Source: Candidatus Eiseniibacteriota bacterium | GTDB taxonomy: Bacteria; Eisenbacteria; RBG-16-71-46; SZUA-252 | DNA: 24,167 bases | Assembly: GCA_016880395.1 (NCBI GenBank) | Contig: JAEHDN010000106.1 | Span: 1-24,167, forward strand | Reading direction: 5' to 3' | Part shown: positions 15,601 to 22,847 of the stretch, piece after piece | Position numbering within the stretch: position 1 is the stretch's first letter | Layout: each line of letters starts with the position of its first letter | Notes under the pieces: model-generated | Seen by the model: only the letters and a program-made list of their open reading frames with translations | Databases searched by the model: none | Told to the model about the DNA's origin: nothing | Translations under genes and position numbers: made by a program

Positions 15601-16388
15601 GCGAGCGTGCCGCCGAGGACGGAGCGGCGGTTCTCCGCGTCGTTCCGCTCCTGGTGCAGCGAAACGGCCTCGCGGGAGATCCGGTCGAACGCCTCCCGCG
15701 CCAGGCCCAGGTCCACGGCGCGGATCTCGTCCCTCAGCGTCCCGTAGCGGCGCGCCTTGCCGACCTGTCGCGCGAGCGAACGCACCTCGCGCTCGATCTC
15801 GCTCGTGATGTCGTTCACGCGCGTGAGGTCCGAGTACGTCAGATCGAGCTTCTGGAGCGCCTCCTTCTTGCGGGTCTTGTAGCGCATGATCCCGGCCGCT
15901 TCCTCGAACAGGAACCGGCGGTGCCCGCTCTCGTCGGACAGCACGTTGTCGACCATGCCACGCTCGATGAGCGAGTAGGCGTGGGAGCCCATGCCCGTGT
16001 CGAGGAAGAGATCCCGCACGTCCCGCAGGCGGCAGGCATTGCGGTTGATGAGGTACTCGCTCTGCCCGCTCCGGAACGTGCGCCGCGCGATCGCCACTTC
16101 CGTGTACTCGGAGGGGAGCACGCCGCGGTTGTTGATCATGGTGAGCGAGACCTCGGCCATGCCGAGCGGCTTCCGGTGCGCGGAGCCGGTGAAGATCACG
16201 TCGTCGAGCGTGTCGCCGCGAAGATGGCGCATGTTCTGCTCGCCGAGCACCCAGCGGATCGCCTCGACGATGTTCGTCTTGCCGCTTCCGTTCGGTCCCA
16301 CGACGGCGGTGATGCCCGGCCCGAAATCCACGCGGACGCGCTGCGGGAAGGATTTGAAGCCCTGGATGTCGAGGCGCTGGAGGAACAC
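12627..16388 (-). CDS. smc: Chromosome segregation protein SMC
   Basis: A 1253-aa structural maintenance of chromosomes ATPase, which folds and segregates the chromosome as a dimer with ScpA/ScpB. The N-terminal head has Walker A GPNGSGKTN (31-39). Long Glu/Arg/Ala-rich coiled coils run from about 170 to 500 and 675 to 1060. The globular hinge lies at about 500-675. The C-terminal head has the signature LSGGEK (1143-1148), Walker B CILDEVDAPLDD (from about 1168) and the THNKKTM switch region. It starts with GTG at 16388; GAGGT overlapping the upstream stop serves as ribosome site. It precedes ftsY, a common smc-ftsY pairing. scpA and scpB are not in the window. Confidence 0.97.
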   Translation of the reverse strand: MFLQRLDIQGFKSFPQRVRVDFGPGITAVVGPNGSGKTNIVEAIRWVLGEQNMRHLRGDTLDDVIFTGSAHRKPLGMAEVSLTMINNRGVLPSEYTEVAIARRTFRSGQSEYLINRNACRLRDVRDLFLDTGMGSHAYSLIERGMVDNVLSDESGHRRFLFEEAAGIMRYKTRKKEALQKLDLTYSDLTRVNDITSEIEREVRSLARQVGKARRYGTLRDEIRAVDLGLAREAFDRISREAVSLHQERNDAENRRSVLGGTLARHEAELEEHKLELLKREGEVRLAQEALSEHEARGAALLNEVAVLRERRAGLTEKLEHARSEAERLHASVEEVRGHAARLDADRARLEEEQAGRETEERRLEEELAAMGPQLDQRRVALAERKQLSLDLFEARVMQESSARAWGDKLSDLAKRRDELEAQRDAVARDEEVLREGIREIERALESTLDEVGRARDRVQRAGQGIAAAEARIRAHDEVEIRAREAHAGLEARHATLRELKERYEGYDASVRWLVAGPSRPARVLGTVGDVLHASGEWLTALEAALGEAVQFVVAERTDAALAALRALEESGEGRATFISLDRLSRVHATPIHEDVLAEPGVLGPLLDHVRFEPGYVALASFLLSGVVVVDSIDTGLRLNERHAGERLHFVTRRGERVVGPGIFQGGGGSTRAGSVLRREEELTELASEIERSAADLAAILRVAEENRAERTSAVAEHEEATRLLQVGEQAHRAQESRLTEQTIRGDAMVQAAGSLASSLAAVHADLERALGESESAQVALRSADEERGRVDAILAQEETEVRGLERDREHRVALHAEARVEATRARSALEAAIRERERMTRSADEAEREIASRKEEAVQTEARIRETETICAERAAELALEIERKAEREVLLQRARERFGEVKGLADDLEARTREVRREHATLTDRLHRAELEQAEADGELRRLIERVRNEYEVDLASWVPETVGVEAGDAGDPALAEIEEAEVELEPDSSRIPDEALVDRSEADGEAPSGSAPLPLGSTREDREARLRYLQDKLRSIGPVNLLAVQDYEERRQRLGFLTGQRKDLEEARQSLLEAIEKINATASELFLKTFEQVNQNFIQVFTSLFEGGEAALVLTGDDPLEAEIEILARPRGKKPQSLSLLSGGEKALTAIALLFAIYLVKPSPFCILDEVDAPLDDANIDRFVALLRDFSEKTQFIVVTHNKKTMEVADCLYGVTMEEPGVSKLVSVRWNRERPAADADAPSQELAPISS

Positions 16389-16391
16389 GGG

Positions 16392-18092
16392 TTACCTCGC
16401 GGTCGGTGGAAAGGCCTGGGCGCGATCGACCCAGCCCTGCTCGAGGAGCCAGCGTGCGTGGGCGGCCGCCTCCTTCTCGGTCGCGAATCGTCCGACGAAG
16501 ACCCGGTAGTACCCCGGCGCGTCCGGCGCACGCTCGTACCAGGCCTCCGCGCCGCGTGCCTTGAGCCCGCGCACGATCTCCTGGACCTTCGCCTCCGAGC
16601 GGAACGAGGCGACGTGGACGCGATAGGGCTTGGAAGCATCCGCCGCGGGCGCCGGGCTGGCGGTCGCGGCGGGTGCAGCCTTGCCGGGCGCGGCGGATGC
16701 AGCCTTGGCGGTCGTCGAGGGCGAAGGCTTGACGGCCACCGGGGGTGAAGACTTGGACGTCACGGGCGCGGAGTGGGCGACCGCTCCGGGCGCGGGCTTC
16801 GCGGGCGCCGGCGCAGCCTCTTCCGCGGGCGCCGGCGCAGCCTCTTCCGCTGGCGCCGGCGTCCCGGTCGGGGGAAGCGGCGACGGCGAGGTGCCGAGCC
16901 CCGCGGAGAGCCCTCCCGACGGAGCGGGCTGCACCTCCTCGGTCCCGGCCGGCATCGTCTCCGCGCTCGGCGGCAAGGTCGGGTGCCTCATCAACACGGC
17001 CACGATGCTCGCAGCCACCGCGAGCCCGGCGGCCACGCCGGCGAAGAGCCCCGCGCGCGACCGGTGGATCGGTCGCACGAGGGGGCGGCCCAGCTCGACC
17101 TCGCGCTGGAGAATGGAAGCAAGCTCCCGCTCGACGGCGTCGGGAGCGTCGGATTGCGCCGGTGGGTGGGGCCGATCCACGAAGGCATGCGCCGCTTCGG
17201 CGGCAGGCGTCCGCTCGGACGTTTGCCCCCACGACGGCTCGCCGATCAGGTCCGAGGACGCGTCGAATGCGCGAGCCCCGGCGGGTGTGGCGCTTCCGCA
17301 GATCTCGGGCGCCAGGCCACCTTGGGTCACTGACGTCGCCTCGTCACGAGCCGCGGGCGTCTCGTCGGCCTGCGGCCTTCCCGCCTCGATCCCGACGCAG
17401 CCGATCATCGGCGCGTCCGATCCCCAGAGCTCGAGAAAGGCGTCGCGGAGGTCGGTCCGGGCGATCCGCTCGACAGATGCGGCGAGGAGCACCCCGTCCA
17501 TCCGCTTCGAGAGGCGACCGACGAAACCGCTCCGCTCGAGGAGCGGCGCGACGTAGAGGGTAACGTCCACATGGGCGGCGAAGCTCCGGGAGGCCCGCTC
17601 CCAGTCCGGGTGCTCCACGATGCGGTGCGGATCGGGCGGATAGCTCCCGGGTCCCACGACCCAGAGCGACTGCGCCACGATCTCCCACGCCACGCGGCGG
17701 AACGAGCAGCCGTATTCGAGCACGTCCACGAGCCCCTCGTTCGGATTCGGGCGGGGGCGGACGATGGTCGGATTCCAGAAATCGAGGTCGACGACGGCCA
17801 GCTTGAGCCCTCGTCGGCTCCACTCGCGCGCCAGGGCCAGGCCGATCGCGAAGCACTCGCGGTCCTCGGGGAAGCCGGCCACGAGGAGCGACCGAAGCGT
17901 GAGCGAGCGGCGGGTCTCGGTGAGTCCGTCGAGGGCCGTCGCCAGCTCGGGGGGTGCGTTGACCTGTAACAGGCGCGACATGCTCGCGCCGCCCGGGACG
18001 GCCTCCAAGCGCGCGGTGCCGAGCAGCGGGAGGTTGACCTCTTTCGCGAAGCTCTGTGGATCGGCGTAGCGCTCGACCTCCGCTTCGATCAC
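16392..18092 (-). CDS. Degenerate CpsD/Wzc-like ATPase fused to SPOR domain
   Basis: A 566-aa protein with an unusual layout. Residues 1-30 resemble the Wzz-to-kinase linker (EVERYADPQSF, NLPLLGTARL). Residues 65-235 follow the bacterial tyrosine-kinase/CpsD P-loop fold: an A'-like strand LAVVDLDFWNP (98-108), GLVDVLEYG, and GPGSYPPDPHRIV, matching the family's PPNPxELL region. The Walker A loop is replaced by AGFPEDRECF (no Lys), and the Walker B Asp is lost (DVTLYVAPL), so ATP hydrolysis is unlikely. A hydrophobic segment (347-367) is a single membrane span; by topology residues 1-346 would be cytoplasmic. An Ala/Pro linker (about 370-488) leads to a SPOR domain (489-562; YRVHVASFRSE, GYYRVFVGRF), which in known proteins binds denuded septal peptidoglycan. 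The GTG at 18092 overlaps the selA stop as GTGA, with GGAGAGGGG upstream. Role unknown; a division-site or envelope link is inferred. Confidence 0.82.
   Translation of the reverse strand: MIEAEVERYADPQSFAKEVNLPLLGTARLEAVPGGASMSRLLQVNAPPELATALDGLTETRRSLTLRSLLVAGFPEDRECFAIGLALAREWSRRGLKLAVVDLDFWNPTIVRPRPNPNEGLVDVLEYGCSFRRVAWEIVAQSLWVVGPGSYPPDPHRIVEHPDWERASRSFAAHVDVTLYVAPLLERSGFVGRLSKRMDGVLLAASVERIARTDLRDAFLELWGSDAPMIGCVGIEAGRPQADETPAARDEATSVTQGGLAPEICGSATPAGARAFDASSDLIGEPSWGQTSERTPAAEAAHAFVDRPHPPAQSDAPDAVERELASILQREVELGRPLVRPIHRSRAGLFAGVAAGLAVAASIVAVLMRHPTLPPSAETMPAGTEEVQPAPSGGLSAGLGTSPSPLPPTGTPAPAEEAAPAPAEEAAPAPAKPAPGAVAHSAPVTSKSSPPVAVKPSPSTTAKAASAAPGKAAPAATASPAPAADASKPYRVHVASFRSEAKVQEIVRGLKARGAEAWYERAPDAPGYYRVFVGRFATEKEAAAHARWLLEQGWVDRAQAFPPTAR
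16801..16860. repeat. 24-bp tandem repeat in the SPOR-protein linker
   Basis: Two perfect 24-bp copies (16801-16824, 16825-16848) and a half copy with one mismatch (16849-16860) lie in frame. They encode an APAEEAAP-type repeat in the Ala/Pro-rich linker, so copy-number change would alter linker length without a frameshift. Confidence 0.85.
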
Positions 18093-19492
18093 CCGGATCC
18101 CCTCTCCCCGTCCAGAGCGTGGTGGAGCGCGGCGACGAGCCGCGGCACCTCGCGGCGGTCGACGGTTCTGAGGTCGAGCAGCAGCCGTCCCGATTCGATG
18201 CGCCCGAGGACCGGCTCGGCTCCCATGCGAAGGGCCCGGGCCAGCTCCCCGATCGTCCCACGCGGCGCGGTCAGGGCGACCGCGTACGACGGGATGCGCG
18301 CGAGCGGCATCGCGCCGCCGCCCACCTCGGCGGTGCACGGTACCACCTCCGCGCGCGCGCGGCCAGCGCGATCCGCTCCGAGAGCGACCAGAACCCGCCG
18401 AGCGCGGGCCCGAACCGACGCCGCGGGCTCCGCCACCATCCGCAGCGTCGGCACGGCACTCCCCAGACTCTCCGGATCGCGATAGAGGCGGAGCGTCGCC
18501 TCGAGCGCGGCGATCGAGAGCTTGTCGAGCCGGAGCGCGCGCGCCATCGGGTTCGAGCGGCAGGCATCGACGAGGCGCCGCGTGCCCGCGAGGATGCCGG
18601 CCTGGGGCCCGCCGAGCAGCTTGTCGCCGCTCGCGCAGGCCAGCGGGACGCCCTCCGCGAGGGCTTCTCGCAGGAGCGGCTCCTCGGGAAGCCCGTAGGG
18701 CCTCAGGTCCACGAGCGCGCCGCTCCCCACGTCCTCGAGGAGAGGAACGCGCTTCTTCCGAGCGAGCGCGGCCAGGTCCTCTCGCGAGACCCGCTCCGCG
18801 AATCCGACGATCGCGAAGTTGCTCGGGTGCACCCGGAGCACCACCCCGGTTCGCGGGCCGATGGCGCGCTCGTAGTCGCGGAGATGCGTCTTGTTCGTGG
18901 TCCCCACCTCGCGAAGAGTCGCTCCGGCCCGCTCGAGGATCTCCGGGATGCGGAACGATCCCCCGATCTCGACCAGCTCCCCGCGGGAGACCACGGCCTC
19001 GCGGCCGGCGGCGAGGGTGTTGAGGGCGAGCAGCATGGCGGCGGCGTTGTTGTTCACCGCGATGGCCGCGGGAGCGCCGAGGATCTCCCGGAGAAGTGGC
19101 TCGAGGTGGGCGCCGCGCGAGCCGCGGGAGCCCGTGGCGAGGTCCAGCTCGAGGTTCGTATAGCCCCGGGCCACAGCGAGCACCGCCTCGACCGCCGCCT
19201 CCGGAAGCGGGGCGCGCCCGAGGTTCGTGTGGAGGATGATGCCGGTCGCGTTGAGAACGGGCCTGAGGCTCGGCCTAAGCGAGGCCTCGGCGAGCGAGCG
19301 CGCGCGGGCGGCCAGCTCGTCGGCCCCGACGGGAGGTGCGGTCCCGCCCTTCCGGAGCGCGGCGCGAACGCCCGCGAGCGCTTCGCGCACCGCCCCGACG
19401 ATCACCGGACGCGGCGCGCGCTCGGCCAGACGCACGAGGTCGGGATGCTGGAGGAGCGACTCCACCGACGGGATCGAGCGGAGCCGGCTCAC
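18089..19492 (-). CDS. selA: L-seryl-tRNA(Sec) selenium transferase
   Basis: PLP enzyme that converts seryl-tRNA(Sec) to selenocysteyl-tRNA(Sec) with selenophosphate; 467 aa, family length. Seen: LNATGIILHTNLGRAPLP (80-97), GYTNLELDLATGSRGSRG, the AVNNNAAAMLLAL segment, LLEDVGSGALVDL, and the PLP lysine Lys291 in SGDKLLGGPQAG. The GTG at 19492 overlaps the livF stop as GTGA; no better start exists upstream outside livF. The 3' end overlaps the SPOR gene the same way. selB, selD and tRNA-Sec are not in the window, but a full selA implies selenoprotein synthesis in this organism. Confidence 0.95.
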   Translation of the reverse strand: MSRLRSIPSVESLLQHPDLVRLAERAPRPVIVGAVREALAGVRAALRKGGTAPPVGADELAARARSLAEASLRPSLRPVLNATGIILHTNLGRAPLPEAAVEAVLAVARGYTNLELDLATGSRGSRGAHLEPLLREILGAPAAIAVNNNAAAMLLALNTLAAGREAVVSRGELVEIGGSFRIPEILERAGATLREVGTTNKTHLRDYERAIGPRTGVVLRVHPSNFAIVGFAERVSREDLAALARKKRVPLLEDVGSGALVDLRPYGLPEEPLLREALAEGVPLACASGDKLLGGPQAGILAGTRRLVDACRSNPMARALRLDKLSIAALEATLRLYRDPESLGSAVPTLRMVAEPAASVRARARRVLVALGADRAGRARAEVVPCTAEVGGGAMPLARIPSYAVALTAPRGTIGELARALRMGAEPVLGRIESGRLLLDLRTVDRREVPRLVAALHHALDGERGSG

Positions 19493-20205
19493 GCGGCCCC
19501 GCCGAGGTAGGCTGCCTGCACTTCCGGATTCCGGAGGAGCGCGTCCGCGCGGTCGGTCAAGCGGACCGCGCCGGTCTCGAGCACGTAGCCGCGGTCGGCC
19601 ACGGAGAGGGCCATGCGGGCGTTCTGCTCCACGAGCACGATCGTCATGCCCTGCTCGCGGATCTCCCGGATCACGCGAAAGATCTCGCGCACGAGGAGGG
19701 GGGCGAGCCCAAGCGAGGGCTCGTCCATGAGGAGGAGCTTCGGTCGAGCCATGAGCGCACGGCCGATCGCGAGCATCTGCTGCTCGCCCCCGCTCAAGGT
19801 TCCCGAAGCCTGGCGCCGCCGCTCCTCGAGCCGCGGGAAGAGCGTGTAGACCCGCTTCCGGTCGGCCGCGATCCCCGCGCGATCGCGCCTCAGGTAGGCG
19901 CCCAGCTCCAGGTTGTCCTCGACGCTCAGGTTGGCGAACACGATCCGGCCCTCGGGCACGTGCGAGATCCCGAGCCGCACGATCTCGTGGGCGGGGCAGC
20001 CGGCGAGCGCCTTTCCCTGGAAGTGGATCGAGCCCTGGCTGCACTTGAGGAGACCCGAGATGGCGCGGAGGGTCGTGCTCTTCCCCGCGCCGTTCGCTCC
20101 CACCAGCGTCACGATCTGCCCGGGATCCACGGCGATCGTCACCCCCTTCAGGGCGTGGATCGCCCCGTAGTGGACGTGGACGTTCTCGAGATCGAGCAGG
20201 CTCAC
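19489..20205 (-). CDS. livF: Branched-chain amino acid ABC transporter ATP-binding protein LivF
   Basis: One of two ATPases that power the HAAT-type amino acid importer; 238 aa. Seen: Walker A GANGAGKST (36-44), VPEGRIVFANLSVEDNL (83-99; typical of LivF), signature LSGGEQQ (137-143), Walker B LLLMDEP (157-163), and VEQN in place of the H-loop His, as usual in LivF. The open frame continues far upstream in the wrong frame of livG; the GTG at 20205 overlaps the livG stop (GTGA) and has GGGAGAGG 5 nt before it. Confidence 0.95.
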   Translation of the reverse strand: MSLLDLENVHVHYGAIHALKGVTIAVDPGQIVTLVGANGAGKSTTLRAISGLLKCSQGSIHFQGKALAGCPAHEIVRLGISHVPEGRIVFANLSVEDNLELGAYLRRDRAGIAADRKRVYTLFPRLEERRRQASGTLSGGEQQMLAIGRALMARPKLLLMDEPSLGLAPLLVREIFRVIREIREQGMTIVLVEQNARMALSVADRGYVLETGAVRLTDRADALLRNPEVQAAYLGGAA

Positions 20206-20972
20206 GTGGCCTCTCCCAGGTACGCCTCGATGACCTTGGGATCCCGGCGGATCGCCGCGGGCTCCCCCTCGGCGATACGTACACCGTAGTCGAGCACCGT
20301 GATCCGCTGGCAGATGCCCATGACCACCTTCATGTCGTGCTCGATGAGGAGGACGGTGAGCCGGTACCGGTCGCGCACGTCGTGGATGAGCCGCATCAGG
20401 GCCTCCGTCTCCTGCGGGTTGAGCCCGGCCGCGGGCTCGTCGAGGAGGAGGAGCCTCGGCTCGGCCGCGAGCGCGCGCGCGATCTCGAGCCGCCGCTGCT
20501 CGCCGTACGGGAGATTCCGCGCCGGCGTGTCCCGATAACCCTCGAGACCGAACGAGTGGAGCAACTCCTCGGAGCGCGCGAGGATGTCGGCCTCCTCCGC
20601 GATGGAGCGTCCGGTCGCGAGGATGCTGTCGAGGAGTCCGGCACCCGCGTGCGTGTGGCACGCGATCCGGACGTTGTCGAGGCAGGTGAGTCCGGGGAAG
20701 ATGCGCGGGTTCTGGAACGTGCGCGCGATGCCGGTGCGCGCGATCCAGGAGGTCGCCTTGCCGTCGATGCGCCGTCCCTCGAAGCGGATCTCGCCGGAGG
20801 TGGGCGCGTAGACGCCGGTGATCAGGTTGAAGACCGTCGTCTTCCCCGCTCCGTTCGGGCCGATGAGCCCCGCGAGGAGGCCCGAGGTGAGCGCGAGGTC
20901 GAGATCGCCGACCGCCCTGAGCCCGCCGAACGCGCGCGTGACGCGCCGGAGCTCGAGGAGCGGCTCGCTCAC
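20202..20972 (-). CDS. livG: Branched-chain amino acid ABC transporter ATP-binding protein LivG
   Basis: Second ATPase of the importer, 256 aa. Seen: Walker A GPNGAGKTT (38-46), the LivG-type ARTFQNPRIFPGLTCLDNV (83-101), signature LPYGEQRR (154-161), Walker B LLLLDEPAAGLNP (174-186), and H-loop His212 in IEHDMKVVM. The GTG at 20972 overlaps the livM stop as GTGA. The upstream open frame is the antiphase reading of livM. Confidence 0.95.
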   Translation of the reverse strand: MSEPLLELRRVTRAFGGLRAVGDLDLALTSGLLAGLIGPNGAGKTTVFNLITGVYAPTSGEIRFEGRRIDGKATSWIARTGIARTFQNPRIFPGLTCLDNVRIACHTHAGAGLLDSILATGRSIAEEADILARSEELLHSFGLEGYRDTPARNLPYGEQRRLEIARALAAEPRLLLLDEPAAGLNPQETEALMRLIHDVRDRYRLTVLLIEHDMKVVMGICQRITVLDYGVRIAEGEPAAIRRDPKVIEAYLGEAT

Positions 20973-21931
20973 CGCCTGCCCCCTTCGGTCTTGCCGAGAA
21001 TCCCCTGCGGCCGGGCGATCATGAGCACGATGAGGAGGACCGAGTAGATGATCAGCCGCTCGGCGCTCGCGAAGCGGAGCGCCTCGGGGAGCGCGGTCAG
21101 AACGGTCGCGCCCAGGATGGAGCCGACCAGGCTCCCCATGCCGCCGAGCACGACCATCACGATCACCTCGATCGACTTCATGAACGTGAAGCTGTTCGTG
21201 TGGAGATAGGTGTAGTGGGCGAAGAGCGCCCCCGCCACGCCGGCGAAGAACGCGGCGATCACGAAGGCGGTGACCTTGTAGCGCGTCGTCGGCACGCCCA
21301 GCGCCTCCGCGGCGATCTCGTCCTCGCGGATCGCCAGGAACGCGCGGCCGTGGTAGGAGCGGAGGAGGTTCCGGAGCACGAGGAACGTGGCCGCCGCCCC
21401 CGCGAGCACCCAGGCGAGGTCGGTGCGATGCGGCACGCCCGCGAACCCGCGCGCGCCGCCCACCGCGTCGATGTTCAGGATGGCGACGCGGATGATCTCC
21501 CCGAAGCCGAGTGTGACGATGGCCAGGTAGTCGCCACGGAGCCGCATCGAGGGGAGCCCCACGACGAAGCCCGCGAGCGCGCTGGCGGAGCCCCCGACCA
21601 GGAGCGCGAGGAAGAGGGGCGCCATGACGACTGCGCCCGCGGCCTCGGGACCCACGCCGAAGAGTCGCGGCACGGCGTACACCGTGAAGGCCGCCGAGGC
21701 ATACGCGCCCACCGCCATGAATCCCGCGTGCCCGATCGAGAACTGCCCCGTGATCCCGTTCACCAGATTGAGACTGAGGGCGAGCATGACGTTGAGACCG
21801 CAGAGGACGAGGATGCGGTAGAGATAGGGGTTCAGCACCTGCCCGGCGAGCCGGTCGATCCCCCACGCGAGGACCAGCACGCCGGCCGTCGCGAGGAGGC
21901 TCCGCGCGAGGCTAAACCTTCTCGGCGACAT
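20969..21931 (-). CDS. livM: Branched-chain amino acid ABC transporter permease LivM
   Basis: Membrane permease of the importer, 320 aa, with about eight to ten hydrophobic helices. The family segment LSLNLVNGITGQFSIGHAGF is at about 53-72; GLPSMRLRGDYLAIVTLGFGEI follows, and the ATPase-contact loop (EDEIAAEALGVPTTRYK, about 205-222) is clear. The ATG at 21931 lies inside the end of livH (20-nt overlap) with GGGAAGG only 1 nt upstream, a tight spacing, so a nearby alternative start cannot be excluded. Confidence 0.95.
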   Translation of the reverse strand: MSPRRFSLARSLLATAGVLVLAWGIDRLAGQVLNPYLYRILVLCGLNVMLALSLNLVNGITGQFSIGHAGFMAVGAYASAAFTVYAVPRLFGVGPEAAGAVVMAPLFLALLVGGSASALAGFVVGLPSMRLRGDYLAIVTLGFGEIIRVAILNIDAVGGARGFAGVPHRTDLAWVLAGAAATFLVLRNLLRSYHGRAFLAIREDEIAAEALGVPTTRYKVTAFVIAAFFAGVAGALFAHYTYLHTNSFTFMKSIEVIVMVVLGGMGSLVGSILGATVLTALPEALRFASAERLIIYSVLLIVLMIARPQGILGKTEGGRR

Positions 21932-22817
21932 TCCTTCCCAGGAGCCCAGCCGGCCGGATCAGGAGGACCAGGATCAGGATGATGAAGGCAATCGCGTCGC
22001 GGTAGGTCGAGGACAGGTAGCCCACGACGAGATACTCCGACACCCCCATCACCAGGCCGCCGATCACGGCCCCGGGAATGCTCCCGATGCCGCCGAGGAC
22101 CGCGGCCACGAACGCCTTGATCCCGGGCATGATGCCCATCAAGGGCTCGATCTTGGGATTCGTGAGGCCCACGAGCACGCCCGCCGCCGCCGCGAGCGCG
22201 GAGCCGATCGCAAAGGTGATCGTGATGATCCGGTTCACCGGGATGCCCATGAGGCTCGCGGCATCGCGGTGGAACGCGACCGCGCGCATGGCTTTTCCGG
22301 TCTTCGTCCTGTGGATGAAGAGCGTGAGCCCCACCATGAGCAGGATCGAGACCACGACGACGGTGACCTGGTGGTTCGTCACCACCACCCCCCCGGCGAG
22401 GTGGATTCGACGGGGTGGGATGAGCTGCGGAAAGAACTTCGGGTCAGCCCCGAAGACCCGGAGCCCCACGTTCTCGAGGAAGAGCGACACGCCGATCGCG
22501 GTGATGAGCGCCGTGAGCCGCGAGGAGCGCCGTACGGGCCGGTAGGCGAGGAACTCGATCAGGACGCCGAGGAGCGCGCAGGCCACCATCGCGCCGAGGA
22601 GCACGAGGAGCGCCCCGGGCAGGGACGCCGTGGCCCCGCCTGCGCCGGTCGCGATCGCGAAGTAGTACGCCGCGAAGGCCCCCACCATGTAGACGTCTCC
22701 GTGCGCGAAGTTGATGAGGCGCAGGATCCCGTACACCATGGTGTAGCCGAGCGCGATCAGGGCATAGATGCTGCCCCACGCGATCCCGTTGGCGAGCTGC
22801 TGGAAGAGCTCCTGCAC
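21912..22817 (-). CDS. livH: Branched-chain amino acid ABC transporter permease LivH
   Basis: Second permease, 301 aa, strongly hydrophobic with about eight helices. Family segments: LANGIAWGSIYALIALGYTM near the N-terminus, LRLINFAHGDVYMVGAF (32-48), the ATPase-contact loop KAMRAVAFHRDAASLMGIPV, and VLGGIGSIPGAVIGGLVMGV. It starts with GTG at 22817, 30 bp after the livK stop, with no clear Shine-Dalgarno; no better in-frame start precedes the family N-terminus. Confidence 0.95.
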   Translation of the reverse strand: MQELFQQLANGIAWGSIYALIALGYTMVYGILRLINFAHGDVYMVGAFAAYYFAIATGAGGATASLPGALLVLLGAMVACALLGVLIEFLAYRPVRRSSRLTALITAIGVSLFLENVGLRVFGADPKFFPQLIPPRRIHLAGGVVVTNHQVTVVVVSILLMVGLTLFIHRTKTGKAMRAVAFHRDAASLMGIPVNRIITITFAIGSALAAAAGVLVGLTNPKIEPLMGIMPGIKAFVAAVLGGIGSIPGAVIGGLVMGVSEYLVVGYLSSTYRDAIAFIILILVLLIRPAGLLGRNVAEKV

Positions 22818-22847
22818 GCGGCGTGGCTTGGGGGCGGGTCGGGCCGC

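Noticed and set aside
11751..16748. A 1665-codon open frame on the plus strand opposite ftsY, smc and the SPOR gene
   Set aside because: It is antisense to three genes with clear family motifs. Long antisense frames are common in DNA with GC-rich third codon positions, and the translation is His/Arg/Glu/Leu-rich with no recognisable domain.
18093..18338. Upstream extension of the SPOR-protein frame into selA
   Set aside because: It is the out-of-phase reading of selA and is Arg-rich without motifs. The GTG at 18092 has a good ribosome site and begins the Wzz-linker-like segment.
18089..19492. In-window selenoprotein suggested by selA
   Set aside because: Every gene here reads through without an internal TGA at a catalytic position, so no selenocysteine codon can be supported.
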